From Hydractinia symbiolongicarpus (taxonomy: Eukaryota > Cnidaria > Hydrozoa > Anthoathecata > Hydractiniidae): a DNA stretch of 64,000 nucleotides. This document shows positions 24,355-50,210 of the stretch, piece by piece. How positions within the stretch are numbered: the first letter of the stretch is position 1; each line of letters opens with the position of its first letter. The notes below the pieces were generated by a model that worked only from the letters and a program-made list of their open reading frames with translations, did not search any database and was not told the origin of the DNA. The position numbers and the translations under genes were made by a program. The stretch spans positions 11,098,001 to 11,162,000 of the forward strand of contig NC_079878.1 of NCBI RefSeq assembly GCF_029227915.1. Direction: 5' to 3'.

Positions 24355-27300
24355 TTTTAATATTTTCATAACGTAAACACTGAAAAAAGAATGGAAAACA
24401 GTGTGTCCAAAATCACTTTAAGAATAACAGTATTCTTGATACGATCTCTTGCGAAGGAAAATATGATTTTGACAAAATAGCCAACAACATCATTGATAAA
24501 TGGCGTTAGGAGAATAAAACGCAATATCTTCGTGTACAATTTTGTGGTTAGTTTATTCTTTTAAAGTTCGCATTTGCGAACAATACCAAGAAGATGATGC
24601 AATAAATAAAAAAATTACAACCAGTTTTTTTGGGGGTATTAAAAGTATGGAAATCCTTCAAAGATCACTTAATGTACACTAGCGTAACACAACAAAAAAC
24701 ATGTTGGAACTATTCCAACATTCTGTGGTATAAACTGAAAAAACAATAATAGCTTCAATTGATTGGTTTATTTACACGTACGAAATTTATTTTCACACAA
24801 CGTGGTTTTGCTCTCCTTGAGAAATGTTATGTAAAGCTTCTTCTGTTCTTTGCGAATCGGAAAAAAATTTTTTGAGGAAAATTAGATGATTTTGATGTGC
24901 TGTTGCCAAAGAAATTTGGCTCTTTTTTGCTAAAGCCTTTAAGAAATGAACAAAAAGCGTCAAACAAAGAAAACGATTCACTTTTGTTGTTTTTAAATAA
25001 TAAATTAAATTTAGGCAGATATCAACTTTGCTCTTTTTTATTCTGCTAAGTTAGAGAAACTCGTTCGAGAAATCTGTTTTTTTTCCCGCGTGAAACCTGA
25101 AATGAAAGAGGTTGATATAGATGGTTTTTTGTGGGGAATTTTTTTCTATTTTTATAATTTCCATAGCAAAAATGATTTTAAGTACCGTTGTCACACTTCG
25201 TTGTGGTCAAATGACTAATAATGGCGTGTAAGCTGCTCTTTCAATCCCGTTCTTGCTGAAATCAATTTTTTACCCACACTGTAGGGAAACCTCTGGGCTT
25301 TTTTGAAACTTTGATCGTCCTAGGACTATATTTGTTTATATACAGAAGGACACCTAATACGTAAAAAATTAACAAACAGGATGGTACATTTTTACAAACT
25401 ATTACCCAATCAATTGTACTCTATGACGTATACCACACTAAGAACTAAATAACCACCCAATCGCGTGATAGTGGCTAAAATTTTAGTGTTATTCAGTGTT
25501 ATTATTACGCGAGAAGGCTAATTTAGCTGCAAGAAAATTAAAAAAATTACCAAGTAAAGCTTCCACCTGGAATAGGCTTTTATGTGGTATCAAGTTGTTT
25601 CGATCAATTTTGTTTTTAAAATTTGTATTCTCTAGCAGATTCGCAGTAGCTAATTCATAAGTTTCTCCGCGCCTCAGCATTACAAAAGGACGGCCCCGGA
25701 ACCATTTACTCCACAGTGCAAAAGTAATCAGATTTTAAGGTATAGCCTTTTTCAAAATGGTAACCGATATAGCATGCTCTGCGCTAAAAGGATTCAAGGC
25801 AAAAAGGAAAGGATTAAATAAGTCAAATAGAGATCTGTCCAGTCAGCAAAACTTCTACCACTAAGTGTTTGAGTGTACTTTTGATAGTTAATACACTAAA
25901 AATAACTTTTCCAATTATAAATCTCAAGTGTTTTTCTTCAAGAAGTGTTTCTAATATAGAAGAATGACCTACAGCATACTGATTGTACTTTAGTATCTTC
26001 CAGATTTTTCCGTTGTAAAAAATTAAATAATCAACAGATAGAAAAATGTAACTACTAAACGCTCTGTTCTGAATGTCAGAAATGACATTTTCCAAAAATT
26101 GTCTTAAACTTGTTTTAGCAACCATCTATCGTCGTTGGATTGGCTGTCTGTATTATTATGTATTATAAAATCTTAATGTATTTTTTGCGAGAAGTGTTCT
26201 GACCTAATTGCGATTGGAATGTTAAATGAATCTCAAACATGCTAAAAATAATGGCAAAATTTTCTTGTTTATTACATTTTCAAATTTTCTGTTAAATTTG
26301 TTGAGCTCAAGCAAAGCAGTAATAAAACAGTAGTAAAGATATATCACTAAATTTGAAGTTGAATCGTTCAATTTTTACAACAGTTACGTTTTCATGTGCA
26401 ACGCTAACAAAAAAAGTTTCTGTTAAAAGTGGTAATATCAGGAATGTCTCTTACCATGCAACTACACCCTTTATTGTCAGCTGAAAATATTTTATTTTAT
26501 TTTCACAAATATTTGCGCATTTTTTGTCCGAGTGATAAATAACTGTTGAATAAGGCGAATAAGCAGGCTCTTCACCAACTTCTGCTTTTTTACATTACTG
26601 CCAGAGGAACGTACATCGTTGCCGCCACTTGTTCTCTTGGTACATCCAGCTTGCAGTGAATCAATCATTCAATATCTAGCAAGATGAAAGATTATATTTT
26701 TATGCTTCAGAGACAGCAAAATTCTGCAAGCTTATCATTATAACCAGATGCCATAAACTACCTTTGTTAACAGTAAAATGAATGTAGAGTAGACTAAGAT
26801 TAAGTTGCGATACATTTTAATAAACTACTCAGATAGTAGAACATATTTCGCCATATCCGTAGTTACATTTGACAAAAATTACAAGTAAGTTGAGAAAAAA
26901 AGACAAAACTTTGTAACTAAGGCTACCGGTTGACCTACAGTACTAGTAGTAGAGTGATGAAGGGAAATGCAAATCATTACGGAAGGAAACAGATGCTGAA
27001 TGAGGTATGGTCAACATAAAACATTAAACCGACTCTATCAATTTATCCCAGAGTATGATAGTTGGGTTGATGTTCTAATCCTATTTGCAAGGGGTTAGTT
27101 AATTATTGATATAGACAACGCCGATATTGGCATCGAAATTTCTGATTTTCTGATTTAATTTATGTTGTTGCGAAAGTCTTCAACTAGGGAATTCAGAGGT
27201 AAAAAGACAAATAATTTCTCATCAATTCCAGAAACTGGATGGCATGGTGCTTCAAAAGTAGCAGAAATATAAGATTGACCTGGTATGTTTGCTCAAAAAC

Positions 27301-28981
27301 TATAATTTGGTTTTAAGAATGGAATGATTAAATTCCGATAAGTTTACGCAGCATATGGAAAGACAATTTCGAGATTGACTTCTGCCATCAAGAAAGTCAA
27401 ATTATATCAAGCTGTCCTTCCTAAAGATTGTGGTTATTTTTTAAGTTAGTGCATCGAAATATTTTGATGCCAGCAAATCATTTGCACATATTGTTATTTA
27501 TACAAAATATAGACGAACATATGGTTTGCATTCGTGTCTATTGATGTTCGAATGGCCTTGTCCCTGTTAAGATGTCACAACCTCTAGCTGAACACATACT
27601 CTGGTAAACACATTTCTGCGTGAAACAGTTAAAAGATTATTGTGTGAACCTTACTAACAGTTGACGCTCGAAATCTCGAACTTTCGCTTTGTCGAACTAT
27701 TTTCCGACCTCTTATGGTCATTTTATCACGTTATCTCGATCTATTTCCCGATTTTTCGAGCAAAAACATTCGATTTTATAAAAAGATCGACAGATACGAA
27801 AAAAAGACTTTCAAATGTGTACCATTTGAGGTTTTTGAAATCTTCCTCATTTCAAAAATGGCTACCAAGTGGAAGCTCGTGGTAAAAATGTTGGTTGAAA
27901 TATGATATGAACTTTCGTAAACAAGTACGGATATTTCACTATCGCGAACTTTAAAGCCCCTCGACGCTCGATATCTTGACTATCCTTTATTTCGGGCTTT
28001 CGATATTTTTAAACTTTTTTCCTGAGAGTTTTGATATTTAGCGTGAACTATATATAATTTACAGCCAGCCAAATCGCACTGCATTGGCAAACAACGAAAA
28101 TATAACATTGAAATAGTGGTCAAAACTGAGTGACAAAAATTTACTGTATTATCAATACATTCAAATAAAATTTGATTGAATGTATCTCTTATCGTAAATT
28201 ATCAGACTATAGTACAAAAAAAGAGACTACCATCAAGGGTTACAACTGGGTGACGTTGAATCATTAAGAACCCTTCTTTGAAAATAGAGCAAGCGGTTAA
28301 TAAAAAAGAATAGTCATTTGATCTGGAGCCAAATAAATTTCGTTTCAAGATATTTTGCGCATTGTGGAATCAGTTATTAAATGTGTATATAACTTTAAAC
28401 TGAGAAAAAAAACAGATGTTGGCGTCAGAACTTCCAGAACATCCTGTAAATTTGTGTAACTGCTGAAAAATTAAGAAAGAGTAAAATGTAATTCCTTAAA
28501 AAAGCATCTTTTGAGTTGGAGTGAGATATGAAATATATTTTAAAACTTCCCTACATCAAAAACAAGCACTTAAAAACTGTCGGTATAAACTGCAGGTATC
28601 TAGAACAAAAATGAAAGGGAAAATACTATACGATAAGTGTTTGTTAAATTCCAAATTTTGTCAGATTTTCTTATTCTGTTAAATTCCAAACTCGTTAATC
28701 TTAAAGAAAGAAAATCAAATAGTAAAATCGATAAATGCAATGAAATTGACATTTGTTGTCATTGCACACAAAGAGGTTATTATTAAATATATGGTATGTC
28801 TTGTTGAAGAGTACATCATGAACGAAAGGTTGAAGGTACGTGGAATAGCTATGTGAAATCACGAAAGCATAATTGTTTAACAAAATTGCTTAAGCGGAAA
28901 TTATGAATGAAACCAATAATTAACTATAAGCTCTTAAAGCGTTTTTCACATTTTAAATAGATTGTTTGATAAATCAGTTAA
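24355..28981. other. Non-coding interval
   Basis: AT-rich DNA with only short open frames on both strands. The longest, about 100 codons on the minus strand at 25823-26125, resembles nothing I know. A stretch at 27660-27990 is dense in TCGAAC/TCGATATCT words typical of pogo-like MITEs but too decayed to bound. Confidence 0.5.
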
Positions 28982-29081
28982 TACTAGTCGTTAGCCCGTG
29001 GAAAATCCACGGGTTCGCCCGTCCTTTTTATACCGCATTGCGTGCTTCTCGCTACTGCACAGCTAAGCTACCATTTTGCGT

Positions 29082-29112
<31 letters not shown>

Positions 29113-29132
29113 GTATATGGGCATCATAATAT
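28982..29132 (+). mobile_element. Dispersed hairpin repeat with GACA tail, copy 1
   Basis: Begins TACTAGTCGTTAGCCCGTGG, with a hairpin (CCCGTGGA, AAA, TCCACGGG) followed by TTCGCCCGTCC. It then runs through TTTTTATACCGCATTGCGTG to CATTTTGCGTGACAGACAGA, a tetranucleotide stretch, and ends GTATATGGGCATCATAATATAGAT. The copy at 63826-63981 is nearly identical in layout, and a diverged one lies at 46995-47165. No coding capacity. The autonomous partner cannot be told from this window. Confidence 0.75.
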
Positions 29133-29644
29133 AGATTTGGTAGAAATAACAAAAGTATGAAAGATATCAAAAAACAACCAAACTATCTATGATTCTTGGT
29201 CAAGCAGAGTGATTTAAGTTGATGATATTGACTTGAAAGAATATTTATCTAAAAATTTAAAATCATCACAAACGTGTTTTTCAGACAGTCGAAAGAAAAT
29301 GGTCAGTCTGAACCCTGCATCATTTATTCTTTGTGTCCAAAACTTAGAAACCTACGCCAAGAAACAGAACAGACCATCAAAGATGACAACACGTGTAATT
29401 TTGAAACTGCCTTCACACTTCTCTACACTTATTGCCTACTTCACTTTAAAAGTTTTTCTGGCAGGCAAATTAGCGAAATTTAGGGAATAAAACGTTTAAG
29501 CTCGGTTGTATAACTTTCAAATTGGCTTAAACCTAAATCTCTGACAAATCTATAGCAACTCAAATATAAGCATTACAATCGTAGAAACAGACTTTTGAGC
29601 TAAATACTTTTTTCTGCAAATGAAATTATAAACAGTAATTTTTC

Positions 29645-30395
29645 GCCTATGGTAACGTTGTGTATGTATCTTCAATCTACATTCAAACACGGTTACAGCG
29701 GCTTCAAAACTGTGCTCCTGGATACGTTCTTGGTCGTCACGCCAAGCTTCCTGAAGTATTGTCCCTTAATTGGTTGCCAATTCGAGAAAACATTGATTTC
29801 TATGTCGTTAAACTGGTGTATCGTGCGCTCAACGACGAGCTTTGGCCAGTTTACCTCAAACTGAAAATAATTAGCCACACGAGAACATTACGATCTAATG
29901 CTGAAGGTCCAATGATCGATCACACTAATGACTCGAAAACCTTCCAAAGTCAAGCGAAGATATTTAATAAACTTCCTTCGGCGGTCAGACAAATAAAAAA
30001 GAAAAATAGTTTTTATTCAAAAGCAAAGCAATTTTATAGGGACAAAGCTCTTGCTCGTGCATTATCAGTTTGATTCTAACCTCTTTCTTTTTGATTTTAT
30101 TTTGCCAATCTTGTTTGATTTCTTTTTCAATGTTTCATTCTATTCCAGGTTTCAATATCACGCTCTTCATTCTACCGTAATGCAATTTTTAAGCCAGTTT
30201 CTATGTACTCTTCAATTCTGATTTTATCCGTTTTAAACTAATATTTATTGATAATTTATCTAAAGTGTATGTACTTATTCTTTTTATTTCTTTATTTGAT
30301 TTTAGGACGAAGAACCATTGTATAATATGGAAGAAAAAAATGGCTACCACACGTCACAGCCATCTCGGATATTACGTAGTTGAATAAAATAAAAA
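29645..30395 (+). pseudogene. 3' end of a non-LTR retrotransposon (LINE)
   Basis: An open stretch from about 29660 to 30073 encodes the C-terminal region found downstream of the reverse transcriptase in jockey/CR1-like LINEs of invertebrates: RLQRLQNCAPGYVLGR, then LPEVLSLNWLPIRENIDF, KLVYRALN and a basic tail with FNKLPSAVRQIKK. The catalytic part of the polymerase and any endonuclease are missing, so this is a 5'-truncated, dead copy. About 320 bp of non-coding 3' tail follows, ending in an A-rich AATAAAATAAAAA stretch near 30383-30397. It ends about 70 bp from the 3' end of SPCS1. Confidence 0.8.
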
Positions 30396-30441
30396 CCTTC
30401 AAACTTTATAACATCAGCAAAATATAACACTACAAGTATTT

Positions 30442-30447
30442 TTTATT
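30442..30447 (-). promoter_or_regulatory. Polyadenylation signal AATAAA for SPCS1
   Basis: AATAAA on the minus strand, 21 nt past the SPCS1 stop codon at 30469. Confidence 0.6.
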
Positions 30448-30468
30448 TTTCCAAACAATTATACAATA

Positions 30469-31926
30469 TCATTTCTTCTTGCTCTCATTTTTCTTCGACG
30501 GTTTTTCTTTTTCGATTGGTTGCCATGGTAAAGGATCGCGACGGAAAAATGGCCACGGTGGTAGAACAATCTAAAATATATCGAGTATAATACAATGAGA
30601 GGTAAAAATAGGGAATATATTGAGTGTGTCATGTCCGATTGTCAAGAAATCGTGGTGACTCTCTTGGGATCACATCAAATCTATTTTATAGTTTGTGTAA
30701 CATTTTCCATACACATATTTTTCATACACATATACAACAAATTAAAGACTTACTAAGCAGGAGAGAGCAAAACCACCGAGTACAATGTAAACTGTGGCTG
30801 ATAATTGTTGAATTGTAAATCCCCAAATAAAACCAACAATCTAAAATCATAAATGATAGAGATATTAGGAATATTTGTTAAGAAACGAATAAGTAAAGTT
30901 ACAGAGATATTCAGTAGCTATGTGTAGCAAATATGTTGTTTGAGAAGTCCCAGAAACAGAATAGTCCAGATATCTACAGTTGATAACAAAATATCGGAAA
31001 TAAAAAACATAACAGCAAAATATAAAACCACCAGTTACTCACTCCGAACAGCGTGATAATAACTTGGTAAATCCTTTCAGCTTTGCGTTGTCCCTCATAA
31101 TCCTAAAAACAATTAGGATATTTAAATTTATTTTTACATTGCACGAAGGGAACAAAAACATAAACAAAACATACACAGGCATTTAACCAGGTACGATTTG
31201 GCTTTTATAGTTTTCAAACACAATGAGGTAAGTTTTAAATTTCATGCAATCACTTTTCGATGCTTTATATAATTGACAAGAAAAGTTGCACTTTGTACAA
31301 ATATTTGAAAGTCAGGAACTGCAATAAAGAGCCGTTATTACGTTTTTTAGGACCACTCCATCATCAAGAAGAAGGGGTTGTTAAAAAATGCCTTATCCTT
31401 ATAATTTTGAGGGAGTTCGAAGTCATTAACAAATTATATATATATTATTTCTTTAGTAAAATTGAAATACAGGGTTCGAATTAAATATTAATTAATCTAC
31501 GAAAAAATTTTTGCCCACAAAGTTTATGTTTTAGCTGCATATTTGCAAACAAAGTTTCTTTAAGCTCCATATGATTTAATTTTTATGATTTTTCATCAAT
31601 ATTTTTGCGTTCAGCCTTTGTGATTTACGTTGGCAGTCAGCAATTGTCGGATTGAATGCTGACATGTTAAGAAAGCAGCCAAATAAATATTACGTTGTCA
31701 AGAAATTGTCAACATGAACAAATTTGAATTACAAATACTATTTTTAGAACACAATTTGACGTTTTTTAAGTTCCATATGATCACATTTTGATGATTTGAG
31801 ACCAAAATACATAAGGAAAGGAATGATAGCATATATACGTACCATGTGTGTTTCAATACTGCTAATGTAATCATATGGTCCTTTTATAAAAGGGAGGCCT
31901 AGAAGAACATTTTTGACTGTTTCCAT
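30469..31926 (-). CDS. SPCS1: Signal peptidase complex subunit 1 (SPC12)
   Basis: Four exons, 31926-31843, 31102-31043, 30840-30754 and 30570-30469, all joined in phase 0 with GT-AG borders, encode 110 residues (the family is about 100). SPCS1 is a small, non-catalytic, double-spanning subunit of the ER signal peptidase complex that helps the complex tell signal peptides from membrane segments. Diagnostic words are DYEGQRKAE before the first membrane span, RIYQVIITLFGIVGFIWGF as span 1 (about residues 36-54), YIVLGGFALSCLIV as span 2, then LPPWPFFRRDPLPWQP, the family signature. The C-terminus is lysine-rich (KKNESKKK) and cytosolic in the family. The N-terminal 28 residues, from exon 1, are less conserved. 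The start is the first ATG of the open exon. MRPS22 starts 2.7 kb away on the other strand. Confidence 0.94.
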
Positions 31927-33331
31927 TTTACTTATATGTTGTCTAAAAAAATAAAGTTAGGGTAATACATATCAAACAAATTAGATGTATATAAATATAG
32001 GTAGATTGTTAAAGTGTTTAGGACTTTTATTCCACTATTTTTTTGTAAAAAAATGTTTTTTTTTAAAAAATAGCCACGAATTTAGGTAGGTGACAGAAAC
32101 CAGACTGCTACTGTATGAAAAAACTGTAGCATTGTGGAACGAAAATAACAGAAAAGCGAAGAAAAAGGCTGAATGCAGAAAAAAAAATAGTGAAAAGGCA
32201 CTAAAACTTCCAAAAAGAAAACTATTAATCATGGGAACTGGGCTTATGGACGATGGACAAAAAAATTATTTATCAAAACTGATGCTGTATCAAAATGATG
32301 CGTCTGCGATAAAAGGCTTAAGAAGAAGGTAATAGAAGACCAAAAGGAAAGTGGACAGAAGGAATAGTATATATATGGAGACGGAAAAAATTGGAAAAAA
32401 AGATTAGGATTAAATTTGACAATCTGAAACCAATGACGAATACAGAAAGGGAGAGCCAGGTCATGGAAAAGATATAGCAAGAAATGGAGAGAACAGGAGA
32501 AGTGATGAAAAAGATAAGACATCAGAAAAATAAAAAGTTAGGAAAACATTATACATCAGAGACATGGGCCTAGAAGAAGCAAGTAATACCATAAAGAAGA
32601 TGATGGAAATCAGGAATAACATCAGAAAAAACAGACAGTTAGAAATGAAAAAAACAACAGAAAACATCATTGAATGTCCAAATGAATGTTGCTAAAAGAA
32701 ACAGAAAAATGGAAAAAAATAACATCGACTAATGAATAGAACTAAAGACAGTTTCTCATGTTAATTGTTGTTCCCAAGACTTGGTAGTTTTCTCGTCCAC
32801 CTTACCCGATGTGTCAGGTTAATAAATTTTTTTCTCCATGTGACTGCATTGTTGCACATATTACGCTGGGACGATGGAATATCTACAATGGAACTGGTTC
32901 ATTAAGGTTACATACAATGGTTGAACGGCAATAGATAGCCAATTGCTTTAGCTACGGTACAGTCTGAATGTATAATCTACTACGCACGGACGCCTAACTC
33001 GCATGAATAGTTACACAGAACAATAACATTGTGATAGCTTTTGTTATTTTAAGAAAGTAATTGCCTCGCTGATAAACAATGACCCCATGCGATCGATTGT
33101 TGAATCACAATAGGTTGCAAGATCAATTTTAGCAATCTATTTTGCGCAAATTCTTTTGAAATTTTTAATTGCAGTAATTAAATATAAAAGTTTAGTTGTT
33201 TGCGCTACATTATAAAATTAGTTATCGGAGTTGAATTAGAAATAGTATTATAATATAAAGTTACTTCAATAAATATAAATTGCATATGTAAACCCTTGCC
33301 ATCTTATTTGCCCAGCTGGGCAGCCATATTT
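31927..33331. other. Intergenic, purine-rich stretch
   Basis: Between the divergent SPCS1 and MRPS22 genes. From about 32090 to 32740 the plus strand is very purine-rich. It gives an 80-codon open frame with a lysine-rich product (ETRLLLYEKTVALWNENNRK), then many stops. This looks like a decayed repeat or transposon ORF, but I cannot name the family. Confidence 0.4.
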
Positions 33332-33959
33332 CAGTCGGGTAAACACTTAATTAGGCGACGGTAGGCTAATTAGGGCATACCACCTATTTAGGCGACTCAT
33401 TGTAGCCTAGTTAGGCCATATGTAACCTAGTAAGACATTACAATATTTAATGGCTTTTCACACATTCTAAGAAAAAATCGCAAAAAATCTTTATTTAGAA
33501 TGGATAGTCTACACGACCATGATTCCAAAATTGTCACTCGTGCCTCGATATGTTCGCGCAACTAAGAATTATGTTAAAATGAAATATATAACCTAATTAG
33601 GTTAAGTGTCGCCTATTTAGGTGACGTTTTTGTTCGCCATCTTTATTTTTTCCCTGCGGCGTGAATGGCTGAAATCCATTATTTAAAACAACAAATAGTG
33701 CCACACGAGATTTGGGCCATAAGTTACCAATGCGCGATGCAAATAAGACGATAATTTGTCAAAATTATCTGCAAAGTGGACAGATTTGATTCACATAAAA
33801 ATTGTAGTGCGAAACGCAATGATTTGGACGTATTTACAACAGAAAGTTTTCGATTGCCTAGTTAGACTAGGGGTACCCTAATTAAACTACATCACGTCGC
33901 CTAACTAAACGACTCGCCTAATTAGGTCCTGTCACATAATTAGGTGTTTACCCTGACTG
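33332..33959. mobile_element. 628-bp MITE-like DNA element with palindrome-rich interior
   Basis: Imperfect terminal inverted repeats of about 28 bp: left CAGTCGGGTAAACACTTAAT at 33332-33359, and right ending GGTGTTTACCCTGACTG at 33931-33959. Both ends carry around ten variants of CCTAATTAGG (GCCTAGTTAGGC, CCTATTTAGG and so on), grouped in the first 110 bp and the last 120 bp, with a few between. Repeated short subterminal motifs are typical binding sites of a transposase acting in trans. No transposase is encoded, and I see no convincing target-site duplication. Confidence 0.8.
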
Positions 33960-34607
33960 TATCTTAAATTTGGTTGTACAGTAGTGTGGAAAGGTTTGCT
34001 AACACCGTTCTACCGCCGCTATTCGTTTTTAATGTGACCTTGTTGGAAACAACAAAGAAGGCAATAGAAAGATTCAAAGAAAACTCATACGTAACTTCCT
34101 TCAGCCATTTGAAAAATAGAAATAAAACTGGAGGGGTAACTATAGCTAGCTAGCTGGTTATATTACATAACTTCAAGAACTGTAAATCTTATTATCTAAG
34201 CATAATACAGGAAAAATTATCCGTCATGTCATCCTGTTGCAGGCATTAGATTCTTTAAAGTACATAATTTGAAAATTTAATTGCGGCCTGTTTGGAAATT
34301 CTGTTTATCATTTATGGCAGCCATTACGTGTTCCAAACAGAGGGGGGTTTGCATGCAGACGGGATATTTAATTACGAGCATGATCGACATTTTTCTTAAA
34401 ACAACATATAAAAAGAAGTATTAAGAAGTAGAAACAAGTCAAAATTTACAAGATATTGACGATTAGAGTGTTTGTATAATTTGGCACAGAGGTATTATTC
34501 GCAAAATAAATATTAGTAATTAAAAAATAGTTTAAGTACTATACTTCGTTACATTATGTAATTTATCACTGATATATGCCCCACAGGATGTAAACAACAT
34601 TTTCAAA
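33960..34607. other. Upstream region of MRPS22
   Basis: 650 bp of AT-rich DNA. The sequence before the ATG at 34608 reads CATTTTCAAAATGGCTGCC, with A at -3 and G at +4. No TATA box is evident, as usual for a housekeeping gene. Confidence 0.45.
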
Positions 34608-47590
<12,983 letters not shown>

Positions 47591-50115
47591 CTATGACAAT
47601 AATTATATGTCGTGGTCGTGATATTGTTTCTTGCCGTATGAGGTAAACAAACCAACGGTTTATTTTCGATGGATGATGAAAATATTTGTGGCTGTTTAAC
47701 AATATCAAGTCAGTCCATCATACAGAAACTGTTGTTATGTTAGCCACAACAAAGTAATTATGTATAATTTACGATTCGACTTTGTTTGTGTTTTTCGAAT
47801 ATTTTTGTCTTGTTTGTCGGCGGGAATGTTATCACTCTTGCCATGTTGATATTGCACCGTGGTTAAGTTACGTATTTCCTTTTCTAATTTTATGATGCAT
47901 GATTCAGTATTGCTGTGTTGTGCGTTTGATGCAACCCTTTAAATAATTTTGTTATTATATTGGACATTTAATTTTTCGCTTTTTAAGGCTGTCGCTTACA
48001 TGTAGCCTTGTTACAATACCGTCAATGCTCGATTTATCTTCTGTTCTGAGTTAGCGCCTTTTTAAAATTAACTTTAAATTGATTGTATTGATTGGTGCAG
48101 CGCATAAATGGAATGTATTGATTCGTTCAGCGCATAAATGCTGCAACTAGATCAAACTATAACAACTTTCGTGCGTACTACCGCGCCAACCACAGCTGTA
48201 ACAATAATTCGTTTTCGTAGTCAAGCCACGGCGCCTAATTAAGCATTAACAGTATCTGAGTGTGTCGATAAAATAGTGCCAGAGTGGCTAGTTATTTGAG
48301 AATTCACAACAATACACAACTCGAATAATTTGTAGGACAATTTTTTTTAGTACTAGTGGACGATTTTTAAACAAATCTTTATATCTAAAAGTGTTTATTT
48401 TTTTCCTTATTCGCGGCTTCATGCGTTGTGAGGGGTGTTGTAGGTATGTCTGCTGTGACTGCATATCAGGGCCTTAAAATATCGCAGAAGTTATAGCAAA
48501 ACAACCTTAAAATAACAAAAAATCACAAATGACAAAAGAAACCTTGAAAACCTTGAATTTATTGAAAGCAATTTGACAGACGCCTTGTTATGGACAAAAT
48601 TGCATGATTATTTTTTGCCATATTAAATGTGCCAAAAGTGTCTCCAATCTCACTGCACCTACAAGGTCTATAATCATTGATGTAAAAAGGTTGGCGTTTT
48701 TCGGACAACTGGCCAATACTCTACAAATACAGGACTTGTAGCTTCACCATGCCCAAAAAAAAAGCATCGCAGCCGAAGGTCTGAAATGAGAAAAAAGGGT
48801 ATGCCGACTTGATCAACGATTACTGCCGTTTAACCCTTTGTATACCCTGGTTGAGGGAGTAGAACTTTTATTGTCATATAGCCCTAAATTCGATAACTTT
48901 TACAGGGCTTACGATAAAAGATGGAGAATTATGTTCTTTTGCAGTTATTGGGTTTTTAGAAAGGATGTGGTTTTTATGAAAAGGGGTTTTTTACATGACA
49001 GGCAGCACAAGACGTTTGCTAAAATGATTTTTCTTCCCTTTATATGGAAAAAACGTTTTTCAGTGTTTTTCTTAAATTTGCGGAATATTGCAAAATTATC
49101 TCGTTCCTCCCGGGACGGCGTGTTTATATGGCAAATCTTCCCGTCCAAGCGAAAATCACGCTAAGCTCAAGGGCATCCCGCTTATCCGGGACGAAACAGA
49201 ATTGCCCTAACACAAAAATTTTATAAACACAGTGATTTTTAGTATAATTATATTGATGAGAGCAGTATCCCGGCAGACTTGCGTCCCGCCTTTAATGTAC
49301 ACGGTCCCTAAGTGCGATTCGTATTTTTTATATACATACTTTTTTCGTGTATGGTGATGCCAGGTGTTTACCAACTGGTTGCTGGGACGATGTAGGCGTA
49401 ATAACCAGACCAGATATGAAGAAAAAACAAATCTAAATAACTGACGACAAAATATGATCCCAATGCTGTCATTACTTTACACCGGCCCTCATTGAACACT
49501 ATCCAGGTTCAGTGGTAAAAATACCCTACCTATATCCTACAAAATATCCTTACATTCCTTAATAACTTCAAAATTGTTGATAGAATGCCTCTAAATTTTA
49601 TTATATTTTGGACACAAAATTAAGCCACGGTCAATTTTGAATTTGTTGAATTTGTGCTTTATTTGTTGCCGTTTTAAATTTGTGAATCCTCACGTTATAA
49701 ATACGTCAAATAGTTTACGCCATTGCTGCTAACACTCAGTAACTAAGGGCGTTCAGGTTTTTTTGAAATTACACCCGTTCACTCACACTCCGCCCCCCCC
49801 CCCAAAAAAAAAAATTATGTAGACTTGGCGCCTTGTAACATTAGTATATACAGTTGATACTAATATCTCCTCAAGAAACAAACTTTTTCTTGTCAAATTG
49901 GCACCTCAATGTGTTCACAGGGTGGTCATCACTCCTGAAAACTTCTTGAAATTTTTGTAAATATAATATGCTCTATGCTCTAGAAACAGTTCAAAAATGG
50001 GAAAAAAGTCTTATAAAATGCTTTTTCTCGTTTATTCGGGTCGGTTTTTTATCAATCAGGCTATAGAAACGTTTTCACAGGGCAAGGAAGGCTATAATAT
50101 GCATATTGTCTAACT

Positions 50116-50210
50116 TATCAAAAATAACAGACACAGGAAAAACTGCTAAAGTTACAGTGAAAGAATCACTGTAACTTTTTCAGTTTGTCTTGTGTTTTTA
50201 GGTTATTTTT
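50116..50210. repeat. Near-perfect 95-nt foldback, pre-miRNA-like or MITE
   Basis: 30-nt arms at 50131-50160 and 50166-50195 match in about 26 positions, including a perfect 13-bp inner part (AAGTTACAGTGA and TCACTGTAACTT) around a 5-nt loop AAGAA. Pairing resumes outside through AAAAATAAC and GTTATTTTT. It could be a miniature foldback transposon, or a small-RNA hairpin, since cnidarian miRNA precursors pair almost completely. Confidence 0.7.

Noticed and set aside
25823-26125. 100-codon minus-strand frame as a gene
   Set aside because: AT-rich composition with a low-complexity hydrophobic product and no recognisable motif; expected by chance in 64 kb.
32090-32332. 80-codon lysine-rich frame between SPCS1 and MRPS22 as a gene
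   Set aside because: The following purine-rich sequence has many stops in all frames; more likely a decayed repeat ORF that I cannot classify.
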